A stretch of DNA of 64,000 nt from Tetrahymena thermophila SB210 (lineage: Eukaryota; Ciliophora; Oligohymenophorea; Hymenostomatida; Tetrahymenidae). The notes beneath the pieces are model-generated. The model had not been told where the DNA came from and did no database searches. It worked only from the letters and a program-made list of their open reading frames with translations. The DNA lies in contig NW_002476033.1 of NCBI RefSeq assembly GCF_000189635.1, positions 96,988-160,987 of the forward strand. Direction: 5' to 3'. A program made the position numbers and the translations under genes. The first letter of the stretch is position 1. Each line of letters starts with the position of its first letter. Shown here one piece after another: positions 27,831 through 40,373 of the stretch.

Positions 27831-29940
27831 TTTATTATTAATTTTATTCGCTCTATTTTTAAGTATTATATTTTTATTTCTAGTTGTTTGAAAATTATTT
27901 TTAAATGAAGCTATCACCTAATACATGTTGATTTATTTTTTAATGATAATTTAAAAAATGAAAATTATCAATAATCTTTATAAAAAATGACTTTATTTCT
28001 ACATTAAAATATTATTCAAATACATACAGTCTTTATTTAAAAATAGAGAAATTAATATATAATTTTATTTAATAATAAATTTACTTTAGATTTTTTTTAA
28101 ACAAAGTTTTGTTTAAACCAAAAAATGGTGATTTATAATTTTTGTTGTAGAAAAATGCAACATTCACTTATTATTTACTTTTTTCCCTTAAATTTTCAAT
28201 TATAAAAATGTATTTTTCTACAACTTAAAAATTATTAGTAAGCCACTTTAATTTGAATATTTGATTAGCTAATTGAATAATCTAAAAATTTACATATATA
28301 ATAACGTGAATTTTCATTAATTAAGGTCAGCTGATAAAATTTGTTTTTTCTTAAAATTTGGCTATATCTAGTCCCTCCCACAAATTAATCTTTAGAAAAT
28401 AAAATTTGTTTTAAATAAAAATACAGTACAAAGTTATCAAAATATATTTATTTTTTAAATAATTACACTTTTTTTTAAATCTTAAATTATTCTACTTAAT
28501 TTAATACATAAATACATTTAAAACTAATAAATAAAATATTTTTTATTCACTCTTTAAAACTAATGACTATATGCTATTTTACAGCAATAGTCATTTTTAA
28601 AAATAGCAAAATTCTTTTCTTTGAGGCATTTAAATATTATTTTTACATTTACATTTATTATTTTACTTATTAATCTGCAAATTTATTTAATTTCAAACTC
28701 TAATATTTAATTTGATTATTTGATCTAATACTTTTTTTAGAATTTTTATTAGATTTGCATTCATTAGAAAAAAGTTTTAAAAAAAAATATCAATTTTAAA
28801 ATACATATCTTTTAATTTTAATATAAAGTATTGAATCATAAAAAGATGGTCTCTTGCTTTTTCTCATAAAAGTAAATAAATATTTTTTCAAAAAAAACAA
28901 TTTCTAAAATATCAATTTTTTTGGTGGTATATCTATATTTTAGAATGAAATAAATCTATCAATAAAAAAAGATAATTCTCTTGTTTATTTTAATAAAATA
29001 AAAGTAATTATTTTTTTATTTATATACATTTCTATTAATCTTTGAATATTTTAAATTTTTAAAATATTTTTCTTCAACTCTTAAAGTAAAAATAATAAGA
29101 TAAAACTTTTATATTTATTATTGTTTTTGATATTATAGACTTAACTTTTGATGATGGTATTTGTAATTAATAGTGAATTGATTAGGTATGAATATATTTT
29201 TTTTTAATGTAAAATTAGCTTGAGAGATATTAAAAAATAAATATCCTATCTGATTTTGAAATTATATATTAACTTACATAAATTGGAATTGAAAAAAATA
29301 TATGCTTACCTTAAGCTAAGTCATTTACTATAATCCTAGAAAATAAGTATAAATATTATATTATGATAACTCTATATTAATTTCTACTTAAAAAATTTAT
29401 ATAATGAATATAATACTCAATTAAATAGGTCAATAAATAAAATATTTGAAAATTTTATTTTATTAAAAATATGTTTTCTAAAAAATATTTTTTATAAAAT
29501 TAGTCTGAATTAAGATGTTTTGAATTAAATATTTTAATAAGCGAAAATTATTTGTAATTTTATTGAATAATAAATTCATGTAATAATTTTCTCAAAGCAA
29601 AATATTACTTTTATCTTAAATTCTGAAATTAGATTTTTATTGTTGTAACAATCAAACACTGACTAATTGATTATTTTTTTTACCCTAAATTATTTTGTTT
29701 ACAGTTTTTATTAATATATAAAAATGCTTTTTTAGATAACCTCAAATTATTTTTTAGTCACTGTAAATTAAATTTTTGATTTTCTTATTCAAAAACCCAG
29801 TTAATTAACTTCAAGATATTTCTTTTATATTGGCTCTAAAAATTAATATTTAATTTCCAATTTTTGTTATTTAGCAAACAAAGATAAATAAATCTTTTTT
29901 AGATATCCTTGATTAAATTTCTTAATGCTAAATAAGAAGA

Positions 29941-29989
29941 AGGGAAAAACCAAATCAAGTATCTAATTAAAATAGATGGTTTTTTCCCT
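29941..29989. repeat. Hairpin upstream of copy 3
   Basis: Arms AGGGAAAAACCA (29941-29952) and TGGTTTTTTCCCT (29977-29989) pair over twelve bases with one bulged T. An inner ATCTA/TAGAT pair (29961-29965, 29973-29977) gives a cruciform-capable structure about 260 bases before the ATG. The loop core ATCTAATTAAAATAGAT is identical in copy 2. Confidence 0.5.
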
Positions 29990-30100
29990 CTTTTTCATTT
30001 CTATAATTAATTTAAAACTGGGAAAGCAAAAAATCAATTTTTTTTCTTTATAAGTTACTTTAAATTTCTTTTTACTTTATCTATAATTAAATCAATTTAT

Positions 30101-30128
30101 ATTAGGGAACTAAAATATATCCTTAAGT
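30101..30128 (+). promoter_or_regulatory. Conserved upstream block before copy 3
   Basis: GGGAACTAAAATATATCC, about 130 bases before the ATG, the same as before copy 2 and nearly the same as before copy 1. Confidence 0.3.
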
Positions 30129-30248
30129 AACTTTAAATAGAATCCAAAGGTATTCATAATCCTTATAAATTTTAAAAGCTGTAAATAAGTAATTCCTTTA
30201 ATGTATGTAAAAATTAATTAATTAATAAAATACAAAAAATTAAGAAAT

Positions 30249-33200
30249 ATGCATTTTTTAAAAATAGCTAGATTTATATTTACTTTTCTTTGGGTTATTC
30301 TTGGTGTTAAAGGGCTGAATTGCCCAAATATTGAAAAATATGATAGTAAAAATTACTTTAAGTATTGAATAATTAATCCTTTTTTATTTTATAAATAGAT
30401 CCTGTTAACTTTTATAAATATATTGTGTAAAATATGATTGTCATACCTAAAACTAATATCATGATAATAAATACGATGCAGCAAAGTTCTTCGGGTTCAA
30501 GCTATGTTTATTATATTGATTTAGTTTCAGCACAAGTCATTAATACAATCAAGCGTAATGTTATTTATTTATTCATTTATACAATATTTAGAGTTTTATA
30601 TTAAAATTTAAAGCAAGCTATTAGATTACCAGTATGAAGTACCACTAACTTACAGATAAGATTGTTGTTATAAATAAAGGAAGTATTTTGATGACTGATC
30701 CTTACACATTAAAGGTTTTGAAATCTTTTTCTGCATTTAATCTCTTTCAGCTTGAGTTAATTGAAGCAACAAATTATATAATTGTTAGTCTATTCTATAA
30801 TTAGTGCTGGGTTGTTGATGTTGATAAATAGAATTTAGTTATCGATATGGATAACTCTTACAGTTTAGAATCCTTTCCTGATAAATCTGATCTTAATTAA
30901 AATATCACAAAATTTATAACTCTCTCAACTGGTTAAACAATAATTGTTATAAGCAATGATAGAGGTTTGATATATTGGACTATAGACCTTAATAGCTATA
31001 CTTATTAATGGGGTGGTTTCATAAAACCTTGTAATATTTTAAAAATGAAATAAATCAATAAATTATAATTATTATATAAAAGCAATCGTAAGATAATAAG
31101 GAGATCAATATTGGAGCTTTAGCAAACATCCAACAAAAGATATCCTCATCTTGGTTGGTGCTTATCAATAGATTTTAGTACTTTAAATAGTTGATATTGT
31201 ATAAGGAACATTTAACACACTTTTTAATTAAAGTATTTATATCTTTTAAAGCAACTAATTTATTAATATATTAAATATATTATATTTATTTTTGATAGGT
31301 TTGAATAGTTATTCATCAAATGAATTCTTTATAAATATGCACTATATTGTCTTGGAGGGTTAGGACATTTTTGTCACTAATTTAGGTCAATATTTATATA
31401 AATTTAATGTTAGCTATAGCTCTGATTTTACTTCTTTAACGGTTTCTTATGTCGCAAGTTAGTGGATAGATAGTGAATTTGTTTGGACACCGTATTTAGA
31501 AATGAACTCCATTTTTATAGCTTCTGGAAATTATATTTCAATTTATAATTACAAGGAAGAATATATTTCCTATATGCTTTGTAACTTTTATAAATAAATA
31601 AATTCATCAATTTTAGAATTTTTAATTGTAATAGATTTCTACGGAAACAGATTGAATAGAAGATTTATTAGTAGATAAGATGGAGAAACAGATAAGATTG
31701 TGCTTTTGGGTGATAACTAATTATATCTCTATGAAAGAAACGGATTTGGATACTAGCATTATGATTCTAATAAATAAAAACCACCATTATAATATTATTA
31801 AGTAAATGATTATGGAGTCTTTTATGAAGTAAGATATACCACTAATTAATACTTAGTAAAAACTGGGGACGGATAAACTGATTATATGACTACTTTTCAA
31901 ATATATCCACTAAATTCGCCTGAAAATGTAAAAATTGTATTTTTTTCTATCATTAAATAAAATAATTTCTTTTTTTTTTTCAGACTATAGATATACATGC
32001 TAAGTATGGTTTATATTGGACTATGATTAACTAAGTGATTGATCCGTTCTTTTTTAATAACGCTATATGGGTTTCATTACCTGAATTTTATAAATCAGGA
32101 AACTATATTATATCTTTAGTTAATTGCTAATCTGGTGAAATTTATAATTTAAAATCAAACTCGCTTGATGATAAGAGCATATATATTTATTATAGTTTTG
32201 CCTCTTTAGATGATCCAGATAATCAAGAGCTCATAGCTATTGATACTAATGGAAATATATATTCATGGGATTTAAGCTAACCTAACTTTCCATTTAAGTT
32301 TTCTTTAAATTTTGGTAATTAGATTTATTTTATTCATAATATCGCAAAATTATTTATACTTTAAATACTCAAATATAAGAGATAAGCTTAATAAGGAAGA
32401 TTTTTTTCAAAAAAATTTTATGAAAAATTCAAAAATTTAAATTCATTACTCATTTTAAATTTACTGAATAGAGTGAATACCAAATATTTTATGATCTTAA
32501 CCTTTCCAAATTTTTTTAAATTAAAAATCTAATTTAAATTTTATTAACTATATAAATAAAAATTATTAATTAATTACATATTTTAAAATAAAAAGATTGC
32601 AAAAATATTTACTCTGCTGACATATTGTAGTACTAAAATATTAAGAGATTAATAATGTTTTGCCCAGATAATTACGTTTATTCTATAGATTATTTAACTG
32701 GAAAATATTCAAAAATAGTTCAGTTAACTATGTTTCCAACAGCTTTAAAAGCAATATCTCGCCTTCAGTTGGTTTTAATAGGAGATTTCAACACAGGTTT
32801 TGCATATGTTTTTAAATATGACCCCGTTAAAGATTAATTTGACATATTTTTAAAATTTAAACCTACTAAAACTAGTGATTAGTTAAATTTTATTGATATA
32901 ACATATGACAATACATTGTGGATTTAATATTAATATAGTAATGTGTTTTATAGTATAGGTGATTGTTTAAATGACCCTAAATAATGCTTAGAATGCACTT
33001 AGCAATATTATTTTAATGCAACTAATCTATATGATTAAAATGGGTTATATGGTAGTGGTTAGATAGATTCTCCGTTTACTACTTCATACAATTTTTTCTC
33101 ATCAATGATTAAAGTAAAACATATAATTTAAATTAAATAATTTTAATATTTAATTTCTTTTTTTTTAAACAAAATTATTTATCTTTTAATAATTTAAATA

Positions 33201-36200
33201 TATGAGAGCTAATACTTCTTATTCAATTTATATAGGCTTAATTTTATTAGAGTCTTCTTTTTAATGTTAGTAATATGAATGTAGAAATCAATATCTCTCC
33301 AGGGAATACTTTAATCTTAAATCCAAACTTTATGAATTTCGATTTTAATGATATTATATCTTTAATTTTTTAAAGTTCAGAACCAGGTGTTTATGCTAGC
33401 ATTTAATATTCTAATAATCTTTAGCTTTAAGACTATAATTATATTGGATTTAAAGACACTGTTATCAACTTTGATCTTGCTTAAAATAATACATGTGGTT
33501 TATCTTTTCTAAACATTTAAAGTGGTGTTTTATTAAATAATATTTAGCTGTTCCCATTAGTGAAACCTTCATAGGCTTAAAGTTGTTAGTATATATATTC
33601 TGATAGCTCACCACTAAGTATTTAAAATTATCAAATATAGAATGAAGATTTCACTTATCATTAATCTATTTTGAGCTCTTTTAATAATAATGATGTAATA
33701 TAAAATTATATTATTAATAATTTTATCTAATTATTTTTATTATTAATAGATTAAAATTTCAAACTTTTCACTTATAAATTGCACTTTAGGCGATAATTTT
33801 AGTATTTTAAGGTAAATTTCTAACGTCGATACATATATAGATAATTTAAATATTACTGATAATAAATGCTCTAATATAAGTAATAGCAACAATACTTCTT
33901 TTTTGTTTACAGCTGGTTTATTTTAGGTTAACGGAATGACTATGAATAATAACAAATTTTGTAGAAAATCAATATTTTCAACTGTTGTTTCTCTTTAATA
34001 ATCTAACTATATTTTTTAATTTATCAACATAACATCTTAAAATAATACCTTTTAAGTAAGAACTACCTATGTATTCTTTAATGCACTATACTCGCTTTTA
34101 ATTTAGCCTGATCATCAGTTGATTCTGTAAAATGTTTCATTTACAGATAACCTACTATCTGTATAAGATAACAAAGATTTAAAAACAGCTCAGTATTTTG
34201 AAACAATAAAAATTTCAAGTATCAACATGCAGAGTATTTCTCTTCTTAATCACTTTGATATTTAATTAGGTTTAATTCAAAATACAGATTCAGTAACTCT
34301 TATAAATTTTAATTGTTCTAACAATCAAACTTACCTCCTATAAATACCTAATTAATTGACAGCTAGTTGCTTACAATTATATGAAGTTTTAAGTGTCGGA
34401 ATGTAAAACATTAACATTTATAGGAAAAAAGCATTTGACTCCAGTTTAATATTTATAAAAAATTTTTTTACATAACAATCAACGTTTAATATGAAAGTAG
34501 CTAGTTTTCAAGATTTATCTTTAATTTAAAGTGGTATAAATACATATGTAAGCCCTATTTACATTTAAAGTAGTTATGAAATCGATGTTGAAATAGATTA
34601 AGCAGTATTCTAAAATATATCTTTATAATCTGTGGAGTATAGTTTAAGTTATTCGTCTTTAGCATTATAGGTTACAAACTACATAGGAACATTTGTCATA
34701 AAAAACTCTTACTTCCTAAATTCATATAGCTAATCAATTTATGGTTTTGTTTATGCTTAAACAAATACTTTGGTATTAGATGCAGTTGTTTTTAATAATC
34801 AAACATTCTATAATAATTAGAAGTAATAATTATTCTAACAATATGGAGGTTTTGTTAATGCATAAATTGAAAATCTAAATGTCTCTAAAACCACCTTTAA
34901 TTAATCAACTTCTATAAAAGGAGGATTTTTATATTTACTATCGTTTGGAAAAACATTTAAAATTAATATGATTGATACCATTTTTAATGAAGGATACGCT
35001 TCTACTGATGGTGGAGCTATATTTATAGACTCAGGAAATAACTAAGTTTAACTAAACTGCATTAATTGCTAGTTTAGCAATATTTACACTCTTCTCAGCT
35101 AAGCGTGCAGCATTGGATTACAGTAAATTTTAAAAAATTTTAATTATCAAATTTACATCTAGATATCTTTTCTATTATAGAATTATTTTTTATTTTAATT
35201 TTTAAATATACTGTACTATTTTTTTTAAAATAGGAAATACTCTTAAACTAATAATAAAGCCTTAAATTCCATAATATTCTAAGCAGGGTACATTAAAAAT
35301 TCAAAAGGAATTTTAGATAACTACTTTATTGATGTTGTAAATACTAACCTTTAATTCTTGATGATTAATTAAATATTATCAGAAGTCTTTGAATCAGACT
35401 CTCAACCTTATTATTAGTATTCCTTTTAAAGTAGCAATCAGTAACCAGCGATTCTTTCCAACTTATAAAATTCTATATTGTTAATTTAGAGCTGTAATAT
35501 TTCTAACTTATAAAAGAATTCATTATAAACCACTTATCCATTATTAATCAATTCACACACTTCTAATATAACAATTCAAAATACAAATATAGAAAATTTA
35601 GCCTATGTCACTAGTACTTTATAATTAGTTTAGAGTTAAATATAATTAATATCTGTTAAATTTAAAAATATAAATTAATTAACTCAAAATTCAAGGCTTA
35701 TTCAATCATAAGAATATTAGATTCCAAGTTAAAATGCAGCTACATTGATATCTGCTATATAGTCTAGTGTAAATTTAAGCTAAAACAGTCTTTTTTAGAA
35801 TGTTACCTGTAGCTAAAATTGTAATGGAGGAGCGCTCTAAATTTAATAGGGTAAATTGAATATCTAGGAAACCACATTCCAAAATGTTTCTGTAAAAATT
35901 TTCTAAATTATTTCAAATTATTTTTATATATTACTAATATAAAAATAGTCTAACTTTGGAGGAGCAATATATATTTAAGGATTAAATTAAACTAATATCA
36001 TTTTTAATTCTTAGTTTATTAGTTGTTAATCTTAAAATGATGGTGGGGCTATTTATCTAAATGCCTAACAAGATGATGTAAATAACACATTTCTATCTTT
36101 ATATTTTTAAATTATTTATTTTATAGCAATTTTAGCTTACAATATCTCAAAGTAAATTCTCAGATAATAGTTGTTAAGCAAGAGGAGGTGCAATTTATGT

Positions 36201-39200
36201 TAATTCATAAACTACAAATCTTATAAACTAAAATGTTAAAATCACTGATTCAAAAATAATATATAACAAAGCAGCTGTTGGTGCTGGTGTTTTCTAATAA
36301 AATATATCAATAGATTAAAGCTAAAATAATATAATTTCTGCTAATAAAGCAAGTATTTCTGGAGATAATAGTGTTTCTTATCCTACAAAACTAAAAATAA
36401 TGAATTTAGACAAGTTTATATAAACAAATAATGCTATTATTAATAATTAAATAATCTCTGTTAATGATTTTAGGAGTGGTGCAAATATAACTGATATCGA
36501 ATTTATTTTAGTAAATGATCATGATGAAATTTTTTTCCCAATTACATAAGATTAACAAAATACTTATTAAGTTAATGTCCAGTTTGATAAAACAATTAAA
36601 AAATTAAATTCCTATGTTATAGGTGAAGATACCTATGCGAAATATGATCCAAAACTAAAAGCTTTTAAATTCAGTAACATTAGTTTATCCGGAATTCCTT
36701 AAACGTCTGTAAACCTATAATTTACTTCTGACTAGATTTACTCAGTAGATCCAAAAGATAATAAATTTGTATAAAATTATCAATTTAATTTAACAATAAA
36801 CTTTAGATCATGTGGTACTGGTGAATAAATAACATAATTAGATTAAGTAACTTAATGCTAAATATGTCCTGAGAATTAATACTCTTTTAAAGTATAAAAC
36901 TGCTAAGAGTGTCCTAAGGGTGCCACATGTTTAGGTGGATCAAATATTGTAACAAATGCTGGTTATTGGCGTAAAAGTAATGATAGTGATTTAGTACTTT
37001 CCTGTAATAATCTTCCCGATAATTGCAAGGGAGGATCTTTTGGAGATAATATTTGTTATGAAGGACATATTGGAGCACTTTGCGAAGAGTGTGATGTAAA
37101 ATTTATTATAATTTTTTTTTAATATATTTAATTTTATTTAATTAGATATATGGATAGTATTGGACACATTCTTATGCTAAATCAGCAAAGTTTTCATGTA
37201 CCAGATGTGATCAAATAAAAAACAATGTATGGATTGTGGTTTTAATGACGATTTGGACTTTAATTTCAATGTGTTTAGCAATTAAAGGAGATGTTGATGT
37301 GTTGAGAGAAAAAATTGCAATATATACTATTTAAAAAAATTTATCTAGAAAAACAACTGTTAATTAAAGGAGGTAGTCATCAGCATAATTTAAAACTATG
37401 AACTTTAGTAATATATAAGGAATTAAGAGTATGGTAAAATAGAGAAGCACATCAAATAAACTTAAAATGGAATTTAATAAAAATGAAGATAAATCTGGAA
37501 TTTTTATTAAGATGCTTACTAATTATGTTTAAATTGTCGGATCAATAGCAACTTTTAATCTCTCTATTCCTTCAGGTAATTAATTTATTCATTATTAACA
37601 AAATATTTATGAAAAAAAAAATTTCAACAAGGTATATTCGAATTTCCTCAATCTTTAGGTTAACCGCTTAAGTAGACTATGAACTCACTTGACTGTGCAC
37701 TTTAATAATTTAATTTAGAGATGCCAATAATCTATGTTAGATTGCTTTTTTCACTTACTCTACCAGTTATTTATATGATACTCTTTGTTTTATGCATGAT
37801 AATATATTACTTAATCAAATATTTAAAGCACAGAAAAGAAAAAAGTAAAAATTAATTCCCATGGTATATATTAACAACAGCTATAATTTTCCTCATCATT
37901 TATGTTTAGCCAGATTTAGTTGCTCAGACTATCGCTTTGCTCTCTTGCAGATAAATTGGAGACACAAATTATATTTTATCAAATGTTTCTTTTGTCTGCT
38001 ATACACATGAGCATTATTACTATTCATTTACAATAGTTTTGCCTATGCTCATATCATGGGTTATTATAATACCAGCATTTCTATTTTTAGTACTAAGAAA
38101 AAACAAAAATAATTTAGAGTCAATTGATATTAAACTTAAGTATGGATTTTTATATAAAGAATACTAAGAAAGTGCCTTTTATTGGGAGTTTGTTAAGATG
38201 ATAGAAAAATTAGCGATTATTCTTTCTCTCAATTTTTATTCTCAAAGTGTTGTAACAAAGGCTGTTCTTGTTTTTATTGTCATTTCTGCTTATGGTATTT
38301 TGTCACTTATTATTCACCCATATCAGGAATCTGATGTCAATGAAATAGATGTAAACTCTACTAACGTATGTGCTGTTACTGTCCTTTTAGGTTTGTTTAT
38401 GTACAACAATTAGTATCCGTACTTTGTTTATACTTCATTAGGTTTAATAGTAATAATAAATGTATGGTTTATCATTAAAATACTGAGCAAGATTATAAAT
38501 TCTTACAAAAGCTAAATGTTAGAAGTTAAAGAAAAAATTTTAACTGCTTTATCCAAGAAGTTCAATTATTTCAAAAAATTCATTAACAATGAAAAGAAAT
38601 AACACGGAAAAATAAAACCTGAAACAAAGAAGAAATTTTAATAAGCATTTTTAAGATTCTTAGCATTAAAACCAAGTTAAAAAAAATAAATTTATTTAGC
38701 ATATCTACAGAAAAATATAGGTAATAAAATTAATTTTATATAATCCTATATTTAAAATTATTAATTTTTTTAGATGAATATTTAAAGAATGTCTAAGGTG
38801 ATATAAATGAAAGTAATGCTACTCTAAATTAAGTTGAAAAGAATTAAGAGGATAACGAAAAATAGATCGAATTGAAATAGATTTTCAGCAAAGAAATACA
38901 AGCTTCATAAAATAATCATCCTTCACCATTGTATAAACATACATAAGATAAATAAGGATAAATAAAACCTATTTATGGAAATAGCAAAACTATTTTTAAT
39001 TAAACAGAAAGCCTTTAATTATGTAAATATTTTTTTTAATTTTACAGTAAATAGTAAATAATATCTTTTTAAATAAAAATAGAAAAAAATATGTAGAATG
39101 AATTATTATAGAATTAAGTGTAATTAGAATAAGATTAAAAATAATTTTCACCATAAATTAAGAAAGATGAATATGGCGATAATTTAATTCATTTCAACAA

Positions 39201-39972
39201 TTAAATAGAATCTATATATTCTTGTAAATATTTTTAGCTTATCCTTGTTTTTAATTAAAAAAAATTATTTTAATATATCAAGAAAATTAAGATGAGAAAT
39301 CCAATGCAGACTAATATTATGTTGATTCTAATAAGTTTTTAATGGGAATATAACCTAAAAAAACTTTATCAGATATCAACTTCTAATAGAATTAAAATGC
39401 TTATTATAAATCTAATAATAAAAAATAATTATATATTGAAGAAGCTGATGAAATATAGTATACATAATAAGATGAGAAAAGTGAAAATTTGAACGAATAA
39501 AATGAGTTTAATTTAAGATCTCCTCATTATACAGAAAATAGCACTTAAAGAAATTAGTACGTGTTTGATTCTAAAATAAATTTACTTAAAGATAACAATT
39601 TTAGTTAATAGAATCATAAAAAAGATTAAAGATAACAGGATACTATTATAGAGGAAGATATATATAGTTTATAACATAAAATTAAAGATGATTAAGAGAG
39701 TTAAAAAGGATAATAAATTTCAATTTAGATAATCGAAGGTAAATACTTAAATTTATTATTATTTTTTAATATTATATTTTATTTAAAAAGAAAAAAAAAA
39801 TAATAATGCTGGCAAAAGAGATCTTGATAATTAATCTAATAAAATAATATCTGTATAACAATTAACTGATACAAAGTTAGATTTAAATTATAACACTTGT
39901 CATTTAATCAATATTTAAAATTCATAAGATATAATTTATGATTAAGATATTGAAGTGTAAGTTAATAAGTGA
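30249..39972 (+). CDS. Giant propeller/beta-helix/multi-TM receptor-like protein, copy 3
   Basis: Third paralogue, with the same module order and splice sites. It starts MHFLKIARFIFTFLWVILGV (signal peptide) and ends at TGA 39970-39972. The first intron must use the GTAAAAATT donor: an extra A would put a GTAT donor out of frame. The beta-helix (about 33240-36560), cysteine module (36860-37095) and membrane helices (37145-38480) follow copies 1 and 2 closely. The N-terminal propeller-like module has several replaced stretches. SLTVSYVASQWIDSEFVW stands where copy 1 has SLKITETANEQVVSYFVW, and the segment around 31750-31800 also differs. The intron at about 32320-32590 is much altered in sequence. 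No interrupting stop was noticed. This is the last copy in the array. Confidence 0.85.
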
Positions 39973-40373
39973 AAATATTATTTTTTAAAGTTTTATATTT
40001 TGTAGATGTTTTTAAATACTTTAAAATCTTGTTTGTTATAAGCTAAAATATCATACACTTACAAATAAAAATTATATATTAGTAATTTATTTAATAAAAT
40101 CGTCACAAAAACATATAAATATTTTATAGGAGATTTTACAGTAAAGTATTTTAAATTTGAAAAAAACTTTTGATTTATTTTAATAAATTTTAAAGTCATT
40201 AAAAAAAAGGAATAAATTCTAAAAACTTTAGAGGAAATGTTTTTTAATATTAATCATAATTTAAAATATTTGAAAAAATTAGATAGAATATTTAGTATTT
40301 ATTAAAGATCTATCTATGTAAGTTTAATATTAAATATATAATTTTAGCATTATAACAATAATTAAATATTGTT
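39973..40373. other. Convergent intergenic region
   Basis: A/T-rich DNA between the copy 3 stop and the acyltransferase stop, holding both 3' ends. No relic of the giant gene's end is recognisable here, unlike after copies 1 and 2. No gene or clear terminator is seen. Confidence 0.55.

Larger units (their letters stand above)
26937..30248. other. Spacer between copies 2 and 3
   Basis: Non-coding, very A/T-rich. It holds the third relic (about 27390-27830), spacer sequence similar to that before copies 1 and 2, a clear hairpin (29941-29989) and the conserved block near 30101. About 450 bases directly after the copy 2 stop have no match that I could find in the other units. Confidence 0.6.
27390..39972 (+). 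repeat. Tandem unit 3 (relic + spacer + giant gene copy 3)
   Basis: Third head-to-tail unit, about 12.6 kb. No relic follows it, so the array ends at the copy 3 stop. Confidence 0.7.
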
